Below are positions 18,304-27,925 of a stretch of DNA of 64,000 nt, in pieces. Under the pieces are notes generated by a model, which was not told the DNA's origin, searched no databases, and worked only from the letters and a program-made list of their open reading frames with translations. The DNA is from Candidatus Phycosocius bacilliformis (GTDB taxonomy: Bacteria > Pseudomonadota > Alphaproteobacteria > Caulobacterales > Aquidulcibacteraceae): assembly GCF_003112735.1 (NCBI RefSeq), contig NZ_BFBR01000001.1, positions 434,001-498,000 on the forward strand, read 5' to 3'. Both the position numbers and the translations under genes were made by a program. Within the stretch, counting starts at the first letter, position 1. Each line of letters opens with the position of its first letter.

Positions 18304-19569
18304 GTGACAGAAACAACAAGTCAAGCCGACACACCCCCCGCGGCGGCCCGTCCTGGTGCCATGATCTTCATTTTGGCCACCGTTGTGCTCGATATGTTGT
18401 CGATCGGGCTCATTGTGCCGATTATGCCGCGTCTGGTTGAAAGCTATTTCACCGATGTTAGCGCTGCAGCCCATGCCTTTGGGGCCAGCATGACGATGTG
18501 GGCCACCCTGCAGTTTTTCATGTCACCAATTCTCGGCGCGCTTTCAGATCAGTTTGGACGTCGGCCAATCATCCTCCTGTCCTGCGTCGGTTTGGGTGTG
18601 TCCTATTTCTTTACCGCACTGGCACCGACCTTTCTCGCTTTCCTAGCTGCGCGGGTAATCTCGGGGGCGACAGCCGGCAATATCTCTGCCGCCAATGCCT
18701 ATGTCGCCGATGTCACCCCTCCTGAAGGTCGGGCAAAGGCTTTTGGCATGCTGGGGGCGGCCTTTGGTGTCGGCTTTACCTTTGGGCCGGCCATGGGCGG
18801 GCTCTTAGGTGCCATTGATGTGCGTTTGCCACTCTATGTGGCGGGCTGCCTATGCTTTCTCAATGCAATTTACGGCTTTTTTGTCCTGCCAGAATCGCTG
18901 AAGCCCGAGAACCGCAGCAAGTTCAGTTGGGCCAAAGCCAATCCCATAGGGGCGCTGGCTGTGTTTAAGGGCCAGCCGATGCTTTATGCCCTAATCCCTG
19001 TCTACGCCCTGTTTGCACTAGCCCAAAACGTGTTTCCCTCAACTTTTGTGCTCTATGCCGAGCACCGCTATCATTTTAATACGATGCAAACAGGGGCAAC
19101 GATGGCAGCGTCTTCGACCCTGATGATTATCGCCCAGATTTTCATCGTTCAGCGGGTGGTGAGCCGATTGGGCGAACGGCGTTCGTTGATGGTGGCATTG
19201 ATGTTCGGCATGATGGGCTTTGCGCTCTATGGCCTCGCTCCCACACCGATTTTGTTCTGGGCGTCCATGCCGGTGATGACCTTGTGGGCATTGTTTACAC
19301 CCTCTATCCAGAGCCTTATGACCCAGCGCGTCTCGCCCAGCGCTCAAGGACGACTGCAAGGTGGCCTTGCGTCCATCATGGCGATGATGGGGATTTTCGC
19401 GCCCACACTCTACACCACCTTATTTGCGCTCGGCACAACCCAGAAGCTGCCCGGTGGGCTTGATCTACCCGGCGCACCGTTCCTAACTGCCTCATGCTTT
19501 TTGGCCACAGGTTTGGTCATTGCAGTTCTAGCAGTCCGTCGCAGTCCCGGCAGTGGCAAACCAAGTTAA
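18304..19569 (+). CDS. MFS transporter, TCR/Tet (drug:H+ antiporter-like) family
   Basis: A 421-residue, 12-helix major facilitator protein. Helix 1 carries [17 protein letters not shown], loop 2-3 the motif A stretch [11 protein letters not shown], and helix 5 the antiporter-like motif C region [13 protein letters not shown]. These features match TetA-type efflux proteins. Such members are often annotated as tetracycline exporters, but the substrate cannot be read from sequence and no tetR is adjacent. The start is GTG 18304, 130 bases from the divergent transglycosylase gene. Confidence 0.9.
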   Translation: MTETTSQADTPPAAARPGAMIFILATVVLDMLSIGLIVPIMPRLVESYFTDVSAAAHAFGASMTMWATLQFFMSPILGALSDQFGRRPIILLSCVGLGVSYFFTALAPTFLAFLAARVISGATAGNISAANAYVADVTPPEGRAKAFGMLGAAFGVGFTFGPAMGGLLGAIDVRLPLYVAGCLCFLNAIYGFFVLPESLKPENRSKFSWAKANPIGALAVFKGQPMLYALIPVYALFALAQNVFPSTFVLYAEHRYHFNTMQTGATMAASSTLMIIAQIFIVQRVVSRLGERRSLMVALMFGMMGFALYGLAPTPILFWASMPVMTLWALFTPSIQSLMTQRVSPSAQGRLQGGLASIMAMMGIFAPTLYTTLFALGTTQKLPGGLDLPGAPFLTASCFLATGLVIAVLAVRRSPGSGKPS

Positions 19570-19585
19570 GCGCCATGCGCAGCAA

Positions 19586-19611
19586 AAAAGATGACATGTG
19601 CGTCATCTTTT
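19586..19611 (+). terminator. Hairpin after the MFS gene, probable terminator
   Basis: AAAAGATGAC (19586-19595) and GTCATCTTTT (19602-19611) form a 10-bp stem with a 6-base loop, 17 bases after the MFS stop. The A-run and T-run lie in the stem base, as in weak bidirectional terminators. It could also be an operator for the phosphatase gene, which starts 52 bases later. Confidence 0.45.
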
Positions 19612-19663
19612 GCTAGCCCTTTGAAGACATCAAGCTGCGGCTCCAAAAGAGGAAGTGTGTTTC

Positions 19664-21163
19664 ATGGTCATTCAGGCGCGCAAATCTCCCCTAAGACATT
19701 GTTTCCTCACCGTGATCCGGGCTGGGCTTTTTGCCCTGGCGCTCACCAGTTCTTGCCTCACCCCCTCTTATGCCCACCCAGGTCATGATCGAAACACGCC
19801 GACCCTGGCACCTTGGCAGCAAGCGTCAGCTTGGCCTGACCGCGTCATTACGACCTTTGAAACCGACCCTACCACCAGCTTCGCTGTGACCTGGCGCACG
19901 GACGCCAGCGTGACCCGAGCCGTCGCGGAGATTGTTAGGGCCACACCGGATGCGCAATTTGACATCGGCGCAGTGCGTAAGGCTGCTGATTCCGAACCGC
20001 TTGATCTTGAGACCATTCGCACAGCCACCCAAGAATTGAAAATGCCGTGGAATGCGGGATTGAGCCCCGTTACCTATCATTCAATCAATTTTGATGGGCT
20101 TGAGCCGGACACGCTCTATGCCTATCGCGTCGGCGGTGGGGAGGGAAAATGGAGTGAATGGTTCCAGCTTCGCACCGCACCCGCTCAAGGCCCGATCAAA
20201 TTCATCTATGTCGGAGACGCCCAGAATGGCCTGATGTCACATTGGTCGCGTGTGATCCGCGCGGGCTTCCAGAAAATGCCCGATGCGCGCTTTATCATTC
20301 ATGCCGGGGACTTGGTGAACAGGGGCTCGCGCGATCTGGAATGGGCAGAATGGTTCAAGGCTGTTGGCTTCATCCATGGCATGATTCCGGCCATTCCAGT
20401 GGCGGGCAATCACGAATATGACAGCTTCGGTCTGATTCCGACCACCAACCGCCTGTTGTCAGCTTTGTGGCGCCCCCAGTTCCGCCTGCCCTCTGTCGAC
20501 AGCCTACCTGCGACCGTGCGTGAAACCGCCTATCAGATTCATTATGGTCCCAACCTCGATATCTTCGTGCTGGACACCACGTCCGATACGCTCAAAGTCC
20601 AAGCCGCTTGGCTGGACGAAGCATTGAGCAAATCAACAGCACGCTGGCGGATTGTAACCATGCACCATCCGGTCTTCTCATCCACGCAAGGCCGCGACGG
20701 CGATGCCCGGCGTGAGATCATCTTACCGGTTCTGTCCAAACACAAGGTGGATCTCGTACTGCAAGGCCATGATCATACCTATGCACGGGGGCCGATTTTG
20801 GAGACCCAAAGGCCGGAGAGGGAAGTGGTTGGCGACGGCGAAGATGTCGCCATGATGTTCGTCAATTCTGTATCAGGGCCGAAACAATACAGGTTCAAAA
20901 ACTCCCGCTGGGATGATTATGCGCCATCGGGTGTCCGGCTTGACCGCTTTGCTGAAGGCACACCCTTTTTCCAAACCATCGAAATTGTGGATGGCAAATT
21001 GTCCTACCGCGCTTATGCGGCGACAGGCGATCTTTATGATAGCTTTGACATGACCAAGGATGAGCAAGGTCGCAAACGCGTAACCAAGGGACCGCCAGCC
21101 ACACTGACGCAACGCGCCTATGGCCCACTTAATCCCTATCGCGACTTTAAGGATCCCGACTAA
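19664..21163 (+). CDS. Exported purple acid phosphatase-like metallophosphoesterase
   Basis: A 499-residue protein with an N-terminal signal peptide ending near SYA (about 40), a fibronectin-like purple acid phosphatase N-domain (about 60-165) and a calcineurin-like catalytic domain. Metal-ligand motifs appear in order: YVGDAQNG, HAGDLVNRG, VAGNHEYD, MHHPVFSS and LQGHDHTYARG. It probably releases phosphate from organic esters in the periplasm. ATG 19664 follows GAGGAAG at 8-base spacing, so an upstream GTG is rejected. The first motif is shorter than the plant-type DxGD. No Pho-box was recognised. Confidence 0.88.
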   Translation: MVIQARKSPLRHCFLTVIRAGLFALALTSSCLTPSYAHPGHDRNTPTLAPWQQASAWPDRVITTFETDPTTSFAVTWRTDASVTRAVAEIVRATPDAQFDIGAVRKAADSEPLDLETIRTATQELKMPWNAGLSPVTYHSINFDGLEPDTLYAYRVGGGEGKWSEWFQLRTAPAQGPIKFIYVGDAQNGLMSHWSRVIRAGFQKMPDARFIIHAGDLVNRGSRDLEWAEWFKAVGFIHGMIPAIPVAGNHEYDSFGLIPTTNRLLSALWRPQFRLPSVDSLPATVRETAYQIHYGPNLDIFVLDTTSDTLKVQAAWLDEALSKSTARWRIVTMHHPVFSSTQGRDGDARREIILPVLSKHKVDLVLQGHDHTYARGPILETQRPEREVVGDGEDVAMMFVNSVSGPKQYRFKNSRWDDYAPSGVRLDRFAEGTPFFQTIEIVDGKLSYRAYAATGDLYDSFDMTKDEQGRKRVTKGPPATLTQRAYGPLNPYRDFKDPD

Positions 21164-21177
21164 GTCTGCCGGACTAC

Positions 21178-21513
21178 TTACAAACCAATACGGACAAATT
21201 GTAGGATCAAGGTCCAGGCCATCAGCGAAAAGATAACTGCAATCGCTAGCCCAAGAAGCCGAAGGTCCTTGCGACTTTCAAGCTCATCCTCATGATGGGC
21301 CGCAAACGCCTGTTCCAGCCGATCTTGAATAGTTTGCACAGGCGATGGGCCCGGCACAGGATTGGCAGATAATGCTGCTTGGGCGGTATCAACATCCACA
21401 GGTACAATCCGGGCCGTGGCGTCGGAATCTGTCTGTGGCGCAGGGTTTAAGTCGCGCGCCTTATCGGCTTCGCGCGATCCCAGAATATTTTGCTGCCGCT
21501 TAGGTGTGGCCAT
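21178..21513 (-). CDS. Small single-pass membrane protein, unknown function
   Basis: A 111-residue protein I do not recognise. A polar, Pro/Ala-rich N-terminal half (1-70) is followed by a charged helix (HHEDELESRKDLR) and one C-terminal membrane segment LLGLAIAVIFSLMAWTLILQ, a tail-anchored topology. ATG 21513 has GGGGGAG eight bases upstream, which makes a real gene likely. It is convergent with the phosphatase gene (14-base gap). Confidence 0.7.
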   Translation of the reverse strand: MATPKRQQNILGSREADKARDLNPAPQTDSDATARIVPVDVDTAQAALSANPVPGPSPVQTIQDRLEQAFAAHHEDELESRKDLRLLGLAIAVIFSLMAWTLILQFVRIGL

Positions 21514-21819
21514 CCCCATAACTCCCCCAACCACCGACCTTATACTGTTGGCTCATTTCAGCGCCTTTAAGCACAATCGATAAATTTGAGTGATTGCAAC
21601 AGGGTAAAGGAAAGCACGGTCGACCAGCATCAACAGCGCCCTACTTGATTCTCTAACCGGGCTCGCCCACTTGAAAGCGGTCGGCAAAAATGTGGTTTGC
21701 CGAAGAAAGGTCTGTCAAGGCACACTGGGATCAGTGCGACCTGATAATCAGACCCGAAATCGAATGTTTAGACGTGCAGGCGGGGCCATTTTAGCCCGAT
21801 GTGCACAAGGAGAGACATC
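21514..21819. other. Intergenic region before the YggT gene
   Basis: No convincing gene in 306 bases. A short hairpin, TCGGCAAA / TTTGCCGA (21681-21688 and 21696-21703), has no T-run and no known match. The region must contain the promoters of the divergent membrane protein and YggT genes. Confidence 0.5.
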
Positions 21820-22101
21820 ATGGGTCCGGTCGAGTGGTTACTTCAGACAGTGCTGGGGCTCTATCTTTGGGTCGTGATTGCCAGCGCGGTCTTGAGCTGG
21901 CTGGTCGCGTTCGACGTGATCAATCTTCGCAACCGGCTCGTTGCGACCATTTACGACACATGCGAGCGGCTCACGACACCGGCGCTCAACCCAATTCGCC
22001 GCGTAATCCCTAATCTGGGTGGGGTGGACCTGTCACCTGTAGTATTGATTATCGCCATCCAATTCTTGCAGATTTTCGCGGTACCCCTCATCCCAATCTG
22101 A
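21820..22101 (+). CDS. YggT family membrane protein
   Basis: A 93-residue protein of the YggT family with two membrane segments: LLQTVLGLYLWVVIASAVLSWL (about 6-28) and VVLIIAIQFLQIFAVPLI (near the end). The conserved middle TTPALNPIRRVIPNLGGVDLSP is the family hallmark. Members are linked to cell-envelope integrity and osmotic stress, but the mechanism is unsettled. ATG 21820 follows AGGAGA, so an in-frame start 21 bases upstream is rejected. folD follows on the same strand. Confidence 0.93.
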   Translation: MGPVEWLLQTVLGLYLWVVIASAVLSWLVAFDVINLRNRLVATIYDTCERLTTPALNPIRRVIPNLGGVDLSPVVLIIAIQFLQIFAVPLIPI

Positions 22102-22221
22102 GGCCCACGAGGTTGTCAGTGAGCCTTACAGCGCCATGCGCTTGTTTGCTGCCCGCCACACAGGCTAGACAGGCCGCGCTTGCCTGCCGGCTGCAGGATA
22201 GGCGGATGCAGGGCGGATTCC

Positions 22222-23109
22222 ATGAGTGCACGGATCATTGACGGCAAAGCCGTCGCCACAGCAATTGATGCCGAGGTCAAACAGACCGTCGCCGCGCTGA
22301 ACCAGAGCTATGGCCAGGTGCCATGCCTGTGCGTGGTGCTGGTCGGAGATGATCCGGCCAGCCAAGTCTATGTGCGCAACAAGGGTCGACGCACCATTGC
22401 TGCGGGCATGACGTCACGTGAAATTCGCCTGCCGGCCCATGTCAGCCAGGATGCGTTAGAGTCCCAAATCTGCGCCTTGTCGGCAGATCCGGACGTCGAT
22501 GGCATTTTGGTGCAATTGCCTTTACCCACGGGGCTAAACGCCGATGCCGTCATTGCCTGCATTGATCCTGACAAGGATGTCGATGGTCTCACCGAAACTT
22601 CTGCGGGTCGTCTTGTCCTGGGCCGTCCAGGCTTGAGACCCTGCACCCCCGTGGGATGCGTAGACCTGGCGAAGCGCACACTTGGGAATCTGTCGGGTGC
22701 ACATGTCGTTGTCGTCGGCCGGTCCATCCTTGTGGGAAAGCCTGCCGGGCTGTTGTTTCTTGCTGAGAATTGCACGGTCAGTCTGGCGCATTCGCGGACC
22801 CGCGATCTGGCGGCGGTCTGTCGCAGCGCCGATATCCTTGTACCTGCTGTCGGCCGTCCTGAGATGATCAAAGGCGACTGGATCCGCCCGGGAGCCACTG
22901 TGATTGATGTCGGCATCAACCGGATCGCAAATCCCGCCGCCGGGCCAGATGCGACGCGGTTGGTTGGCGATGTGGCCTATGAAGAAGCGATCCACATAGC
23001 CGGGGCCATCACCCCGGTGCCAGGTGGTGTGGGGCCGATGACCATCGCATGCTTGTTACAAAACACCGTGCAAGCCGCCTGTGCTCGACGCGGTTGGTCG
23101 CTGGGCTGA
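22222..23109 (+). CDS. folD: Methylenetetrahydrofolate dehydrogenase/cyclohydrolase
   Basis: Bifunctional enzyme interconverting 5,10-methylene-THF and 10-formyl-THF with NADP, supplying one-carbon units for purines and formyl-Met. The 295 residues contain YVRNK with the catalytic Tyr and Lys, [18 protein letters not shown], the Rossmann GRSILVGKP and the C-terminal [11 protein letters not shown]. All expected catalytic elements are present. The start [11 protein letters not shown] is chosen over an upstream in-frame GC-rich extension. The GH97 gene follows after 67 bases. Confidence 0.97.
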   Translation: MSARIIDGKAVATAIDAEVKQTVAALNQSYGQVPCLCVVLVGDDPASQVYVRNKGRRTIAAGMTSREIRLPAHVSQDALESQICALSADPDVDGILVQLPLPTGLNADAVIACIDPDKDVDGLTETSAGRLVLGRPGLRPCTPVGCVDLAKRTLGNLSGAHVVVVGRSILVGKPAGLLFLAENCTVSLAHSRTRDLAAVCRSADILVPAVGRPEMIKGDWIRPGATVIDVGINRIANPAAGPDATRLVGDVAYEEAIHIAGAITPVPGGVGPMTIACLLQNTVQAACARRGWSLG

Positions 23110-23176
23110 CCCATCCTCTTGCCAGTTTGCGACTCTATGCGACAACGCGTGCATAAGGCCGTGTTGGAGACCCATT

Positions 23177-25210
23177 ATGTTGCGCATTTTACTTGCTTGT
23201 TTCTGCTTGATCCTTGGCATGGGATTATCTGGACCCAGCCGCGCCGATGCGGCCTACCAGGTCAGCTCGCCTGATGGTCGCCTCACGGTGGAGGTTGGCA
23301 GTTCTTTCGGGGAAGCCACTTATCAGGTCAGCCGCGACGGCAAGCCCGTCATCACGCGGTCTAAACTGGGTTTTCTCTTCACCAACGCGCCAAAGTTCGA
23401 CCGATCCCTGCGTGCGATCGCACAGGAAACGGCCAGTTTCGATGAGAATTGGGACCTTCCCTGGGGCGAAGTAAAAACAATCCGCAACCATTACAATGAA
23501 CTAACCGTAACCTTTGAAGATGGTCGCGGTGCCCCACGCCGCTTTTCTGTGACATTCCGGGTTTTTGATGACGGCATTGGCTTTCGATACAATTTCCCCG
23601 ATCAGCCGACATTGAAAGAGGTTCGCATCGGGGAAGAACTAACACAATTCAATCTTGCCGAAGATGGCACCGCTTGGTGGCAGCCAGCTGGCGAGTGGAA
23701 TCGCTATGAATATCTTTATCATCGCACCGCGATCCGCGAGATTGGGCAAGCCCATACGCCGATGACTGTCCGGCTTAACAGCGGGCTTCATCTGTCTTTC
23801 CATGAAGCAGCCCTTGTCGATTATGCATCTATGTGGCTGCGCCATGCCGGGGGGACACAATTCGTAGCCTCGCTTGCTCCCAGCTCGCGAGGGGCAAAAG
23901 TTGTGCGTACCGCCCCTTTCTCTACCCCTTGGCGCACAATCCAGATCAGCGAGAAGGCCACCGGCTTGATTGAAAGTCACCTCATCCTCAATCTCAACGA
24001 GCCCAATAGGCTGGGTGATGTATCTTGGGTAAAGCCTTACAAATATGTTGGCATCTGGTGGGAGATGCATATCAATAAGTCGACCTGGGGCAGCGGTCCC
24101 AAGCATGGTGCAACCACTGAAAATGCCAAACGCTATATTGATTTTGCTGCTGCAAATGGGTTCCGGGGCGTCCTGATCGAGGGTTGGAATGTCGGATGGG
24201 ATGGAGATTGGTTTGGCGGTGAAACCGGATTTGACTTCACCAAGCCTTATCCCGATTTTGATCTTGCGGCGGTGGCAGCCTATGCCAAGCAAAAGGGCGT
24301 TCGGTTGGTTGGGCACCACGAAACCGCAGCCAATATTGCCAATTATGAGCCGCAAATGGAGGCGGCCTTCAAGCTCTATGAAAGCCTTGGGGTGGATAGT
24401 GTGAAGACCGGCTATGTGGCCGACGCCGGCGGCGCACGCTTCTCTGACGGCAAGGGTGGGATTGTGTTTGACTGGCACGATGGGCAGGAAATGGTGCGCC
24501 ATCATCTGCGTGTGGTTGAAGCCGCAGCCCGGCACCGCATTGCCATCAACACCCATGAACCAATCAAGGATACCGGGCTACGGCGCACCTATCCCAATTG
24601 GGTGGCGCGCGAGGGTGCTCGCGGTCAGGAGTATAATGCATGGGGCAATCCCGAGAACCCACCAGAACATGAAGTCAATCTTGTCTTTACCCGCATGCTC
24701 AGCGGGCCGATGGACTTCACACCCGGCATTTTTGCAATCAACCCAACACAGCCAGGTCACCGTGCCAACACAACTTTGGCCAAGCAATTGGCGCTTTATG
24801 TGACACTCTATAGCCCGGTCCAAATGGCGGCTGATCTACCGGAAGTCTATGCGGCCAATCCAGGTCCGTTCCAGTTTATCAAGGATGTGCCGGTCGATTG
24901 GTCACAGACCATCGCCCTGAATGGCGAAGTCGGCGATTATGTCACAATAGCTCGCAAGGACCGGGCAAGCTCGGACTGGTATCTTGGGGCGATGACTGAT
25001 GAGAACCCGCGAGACTTTTCTGTCCGTCTGGATTTTCTCGATGCTGGGCGAGCCTATCGGGCCGAAATCTATCGCGATGGCCCCCAAGCGGATTGGAAGA
25101 CCCAACCAAACAATGTGGTGATTGAGCAGAAGGTTGTACAACGCGGCGATGTCTTGCGCGTTAAACTCGCCCCTGGTGGTGGACAAGCCATCCGCTTTAA
25201 GGCGCAATAA
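23177..25210 (+). CDS. Exported GH97 alpha-glycosidase, SusB-like
   Basis: A 677-residue protein with a signal peptide (MLRILLACFCLILGMG to about 25), an N-terminal beta-sandwich, a TIM barrel with YVGIWWEMHI, and a C-terminal beta-domain, as in GH97. The motifs HHETAANIANYE, SVKTGYV, NTHEP and EGARGQEY line up with the inverting SusB subgroup (Glu bases and acid); the retaining subgroup's nucleophile Asp is absent at SVKTGYV. Predicted activity is exo-hydrolysis of alpha-glucosides or oligosaccharides in the periplasm. No susC/susD pair or other amylase is next to it. ATG 23177 follows GGAG. Confidence 0.92.
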   Translation: MLRILLACFCLILGMGLSGPSRADAAYQVSSPDGRLTVEVGSSFGEATYQVSRDGKPVITRSKLGFLFTNAPKFDRSLRAIAQETASFDENWDLPWGEVKTIRNHYNELTVTFEDGRGAPRRFSVTFRVFDDGIGFRYNFPDQPTLKEVRIGEELTQFNLAEDGTAWWQPAGEWNRYEYLYHRTAIREIGQAHTPMTVRLNSGLHLSFHEAALVDYASMWLRHAGGTQFVASLAPSSRGAKVVRTAPFSTPWRTIQISEKATGLIESHLILNLNEPNRLGDVSWVKPYKYVGIWWEMHINKSTWGSGPKHGATTENAKRYIDFAAANGFRGVLIEGWNVGWDGDWFGGETGFDFTKPYPDFDLAAVAAYAKQKGVRLVGHHETAANIANYEPQMEAAFKLYESLGVDSVKTGYVADAGGARFSDGKGGIVFDWHDGQEMVRHHLRVVEAAARHRIAINTHEPIKDTGLRRTYPNWVAREGARGQEYNAWGNPENPPEHEVNLVFTRMLSGPMDFTPGIFAINPTQPGHRANTTLAKQLALYVTLYSPVQMAADLPEVYAANPGPFQFIKDVPVDWSQTIALNGEVGDYVTIARKDRASSDWYLGAMTDENPRDFSVRLDFLDAGRAYRAEIYRDGPQADWKTQPNNVVIEQKVVQRGDVLRVKLAPGGGQAIRFKAQ

Positions 25211-25222
25211 GCACCACGCAGG

Positions 25223-26143
25223 TCAGGCCGACAAACAGGCCTTCATCCAATGCGCGGCCTCGGCGATGGCGATGCGTGCAGCGGTCACTTGTGGCCACAT
25301 ATAGTGGAAGACATGAGGCATGTGCGGCACAATCTTGAGCTCGACATCCAGCTTGGCCAATCCTGCAACCTCAGCGAGGCGCACGGAGTCCGCCAGCAAC
25401 ACTTCTTCTGAGCCGACATGAATCAGGAGGGGCGGGAGGCCCGATAAATCACCGAGAACGGGAGAGGCCAGCGGATCATTGGCCGAGGCACCAGCCAAAT
25501 AGGCTTCTGCCCAGTGATTGAGGCTACCGACATCGACGATGAAGTCAGATGTGGCTTTGGCCGCATAACTGGACCCTTCTTGTTTCAGATTGGCCCAGGG
25601 CGAAATCACGAACAGTCCAGCCGGTTGGGCGATGCCTTTTGCCTTAAGGCACAGAGCTGTTGCGATTGTCAGGCCACCACCTGCCGAATCCCCGGCAATG
25701 ATGATGTTGCCGGGTGCATAGCCTTGATCCAAAAGCGCTTGATAAACTGCGACTGCATCGTCAACGGCCGCGGGAAAACCATGTTCGGGGGCCAGGCGAT
25801 AATTGGGAACAAAGGCGGTCATTCCGGTTGCCGCGACAAATTGGGCAACCATATGCCGGTGGCTAATGGGCGAACCGATGCCATAACCACCACCATGCAG
25901 ATAAAGCAGCGCCCCCTGGCCCGCTTTGGATGGCGTCTGCTGCTCTAACGCCACTCCGGCGAGCTGTGACGGGGTCACACTGACACCGTCGGCCACGGGA
26001 TAGGCTTGGCCCATCGCCTCATAGTCAGCGCGCAATTTCTCTAGGCTCGGAGGGTCACGCAAACTGTCCGTCATCGCCTGCAAAAGGGCGCGCACGCCCG
26101 CCACTTCGGCCTGACTGATGTCGTCGGAAACGCGCTTACTCAT
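25223..26143 (-). CDS. Alpha/beta hydrolase, hormone-sensitive-lipase-like esterase
   Basis: A 306-residue carboxylesterase of the HSL (family IV, Abhydrolase_3) type. The oxyanion-hole signature YLHGGGYGIGS, nucleophile elbow GDSAGGG, acid in HVGSEEVLLAD and catalytic His in VPHMPHVFH are all present. No signal peptide is seen. The family hydrolyses short-chain acyl esters. It is convergent with the GH97 gene (12-base gap). The divergent or operonic relation to the hydroxylase-oxyR unit upstream on the same strand is unclear (64-base gap). Confidence 0.92.
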   Translation of the reverse strand: MSKRVSDDISQAEVAGVRALLQAMTDSLRDPPSLEKLRADYEAMGQAYPVADGVSVTPSQLAGVALEQQTPSKAGQGALLYLHGGGYGIGSPISHRHMVAQFVAATGMTAFVPNYRLAPEHGFPAAVDDAVAVYQALLDQGYAPGNIIIAGDSAGGGLTIATALCLKAKGIAQPAGLFVISPWANLKQEGSSYAAKATSDFIVDVGSLNHWAEAYLAGASANDPLASPVLGDLSGLPPLLIHVGSEEVLLADSVRLAEVAGLAKLDVELKIVPHMPHVFHYMWPQVTAARIAIAEAAHWMKACLSA

Positions 26144-26207
26144 GGCGACCCCCTTAATGTATGTGCTCAGGCATTTATCGGCAGAACGCGGCGCGAGGCA
26201 AGCTCCG

Positions 26208-26978
26208 TCAAACGAAGGGATTGATCACCATGGCTTTCAAAGTCTCATCTTGTGGGCCACGCCAGTCACCCAGACCAATGGCTTGCGCACCCTTGGGGGA
26301 CGGCGCGCGATAGGTGCCAAAAATCCGATCCCAGATCGAAAAATTGAAGCCATAATTGCTATCAGTCTCACTCGGATTGGGGCTGTGATGGATCAGATGA
26401 ACCGCCGGGGTGACGATAACTAGGCGCAAAACCCGGTCAATTGCCGGGGGAATGGCGATATTGGCATGGGTGAACAGAGCGCTTGCCCCCAGCACAAGTT
26501 CAAACGCGAACACCACTTCAGGCGGGGCACCGAGCAAACAGACAATCGCTGCTTTATAGAATAACGAACCCAGAATTTCCAACGGGTGAAAACGCAGAGC
26601 CGTGGTCACATCCATCACCACATCACCATGATGTACTCGATGCAACCGCCACAAAATCGGAATCTTATGCGTCAGGAGATGTTGAAACCACACTGAAAAA
26701 TCGAGCAAAACGAAGCACAGCACCACAGCCCAAAAACCCTGCAGGCCAAACCAGTTTAACAGGCCGAAATCCAAGTCTTGGGAAAAGGTGGCAACAGAAG
26801 CAAGTCCGCCGGCCAAAGCCAAGCGCGACAGACCTGACCCAATCAATGCCAACACGCCATGGCGCGCCAAACGTGGCACACTCAGGCGTGAATCACGGGC
26901 CGGCACCATCCATTCGAGAATCGCAAACAGGGCCAACAGCCCCAAGGTGAGGGCTAAGCGAAGCATCGCATCTGTCAT
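26208..26978 (-). CDS. Fatty acid hydroxylase / sterol desaturase family membrane protein
   Basis: A 256-residue integral membrane di-iron enzyme of the FA_hydroxylase superfamily. The histidine clusters are HLLTH, HRVHH, a distal HANIA and HLIHHSPNP, arranged between about four membrane helices. Family members hydroxylate or desaturate lipids, sterols or carotenoids using O2; the substrate is not predictable. The start overlaps the oxyR stop by four bases (ATGA), so the hydroxylase is translated from the oxyR message. Its expression may thus be tied to peroxide sensing. Confidence 0.9.
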   Translation of the reverse strand: MTDAMLRLALTLGLLALFAILEWMVPARDSRLSVPRLARHGVLALIGSGLSRLALAGGLASVATFSQDLDFGLLNWFGLQGFWAVVLCFVLLDFSVWFQHLLTHKIPILWRLHRVHHGDVVMDVTTALRFHPLEILGSLFYKAAIVCLLGAPPEVVFAFELVLGASALFTHANIAIPPAIDRVLRLVIVTPAVHLIHHSPNPSETDSNYGFNFSIWDRIFGTYRAPSPKGAQAIGLGDWRGPQDETLKAMVINPFV

Positions 26979-27859
26979 GCTGATTTCAATATCCCTGCGA
27001 GTGCCTTGATTTCAATCAGTCGTCCTGAACTGCGCCGCCACGCCAGTCCGATCTGTCGTCCGATCACCGGGGGTGTAAAGGGCCGTACGACAAGCCCTTC
27101 CGATGGAATGCCGGCTTCGGCTGCGATCTTGGGCAGAAGTGAAATGCCAAGTCCGCCTGCCGCCATCTGCACCAAGGTGAAAAGCGAGGTCGCGCGCACT
27201 TCCTCCTGACCAGGCCGAGTCATGCCGCAGACCCCAATCGCATGGTCGCGCAAACAATGGCCGTCTTCCAAAAGCAACACTGGCTCGCCCTCAAGGTCGC
27301 TCGGACGGAGTTCCGATTTGGTTGACAAGGGGTGGTCTGGCGGGCCGACGAACAGGAACTCATCGTCGAACAGAGCCATGGTGTCGATACCTTGCGCTTC
27401 GTATGGCAAAGCGATCAACGCTGCGTCTAAAGTATGGGCGCGCAGACCTTCGATCAGACGACTTGTTAGATCCTCACGCAGATAAAGCTTCAGGCGCGGA
27501 AAGGCAGCCTTTGCCTTCGATAGGGCCCGTGGCAAAAAGAAAGGAGCGATCGTAGGAATAACGCCTAAGCGAAAGGGCCCGGTCAAGGGCTCTGCCGCCC
27601 CTTGTACAGCCTCACTCAGTTCATCGACCGCCGAAAGAATGGCCCGCGCTTTGACTGCTGCGATTTCCCCAGCAGGCGTCAGTGTGGCCCCCGTACGACC
27701 TCGCTCGATCAATTTGGTGCCAAGAATGGCCTCGAGTTCCTTGATGGCAGCCGATAGGGACGGTTGCGTGACCAGCGCCTGCTCTGCAGCGGCGACGAAT
27801 GAGCCATGCTCCGCAATCGCAGTTAAGAAGGATAATTGACGCAAAGTCGGTTGAGACAT
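26975..27859 (-). CDS. oxyR: OxyR-type LysR transcriptional regulator
   Basis: A 294-residue LysR regulator. The N-terminal winged helix (1-60) contains HGSFVAAAEQALVTQPSLS, and the effector domain carries EDGHCLRDHAIGVC. Its cysteines 202 and 211 have the same spacing and context as the redox pair Cys199/Cys208 of E. coli OxyR, so peroxide-driven disulfide switching is expected. The next gene, a fatty acid hydroxylase, overlaps its stop. No katG, katA or ahpC is adjacent, which is unusual. Divergent from the oligopeptidase B gene with a 130-base spacer that holds a 14-bp palindrome. Confidence 0.92.
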   Translation of the reverse strand: MSQPTLRQLSFLTAIAEHGSFVAAAEQALVTQPSLSAAIKELEAILGTKLIERGRTGATLTPAGEIAAVKARAILSAVDELSEAVQGAAEPLTGPFRLGVIPTIAPFFLPRALSKAKAAFPRLKLYLREDLTSRLIEGLRAHTLDAALIALPYEAQGIDTMALFDDEFLFVGPPDHPLSTKSELRPSDLEGEPVLLLEDGHCLRDHAIGVCGMTRPGQEEVRATSLFTLVQMAAGGLGISLLPKIAAEAGIPSEGLVVRPFTPPVIGRQIGLAWRRSSGRLIEIKALAGILKSA

Positions 27860-27911
27860 GGAAAGTATATATCCTGATCCGGCGTCTTGTCATTAGTCGC
27901 AACAAGATGAA

Positions 27912-27925
27912 CAAGTTGCAACTTG
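27912..27925. promoter_or_regulatory. Perfect 14-bp palindrome between oxyR and ptrB
   Basis: CAAGTTGCAACTTG is fully self-complementary and lies 53 bases before oxyR and 64 before the divergent peptidase gene. LysR-type regulators often bind such divergent spacers, so this may be an autoregulatory site. It does not match a known OxyR consensus as I remember it. Confidence 0.45.

Noticed and set aside
18304-19569. Calling the MFS protein a tetracycline-resistance determinant
   Set aside because: Motifs fit the TCR/Tet family broadly, but there is no tetR neighbour and chromosomal members have diverse substrates.
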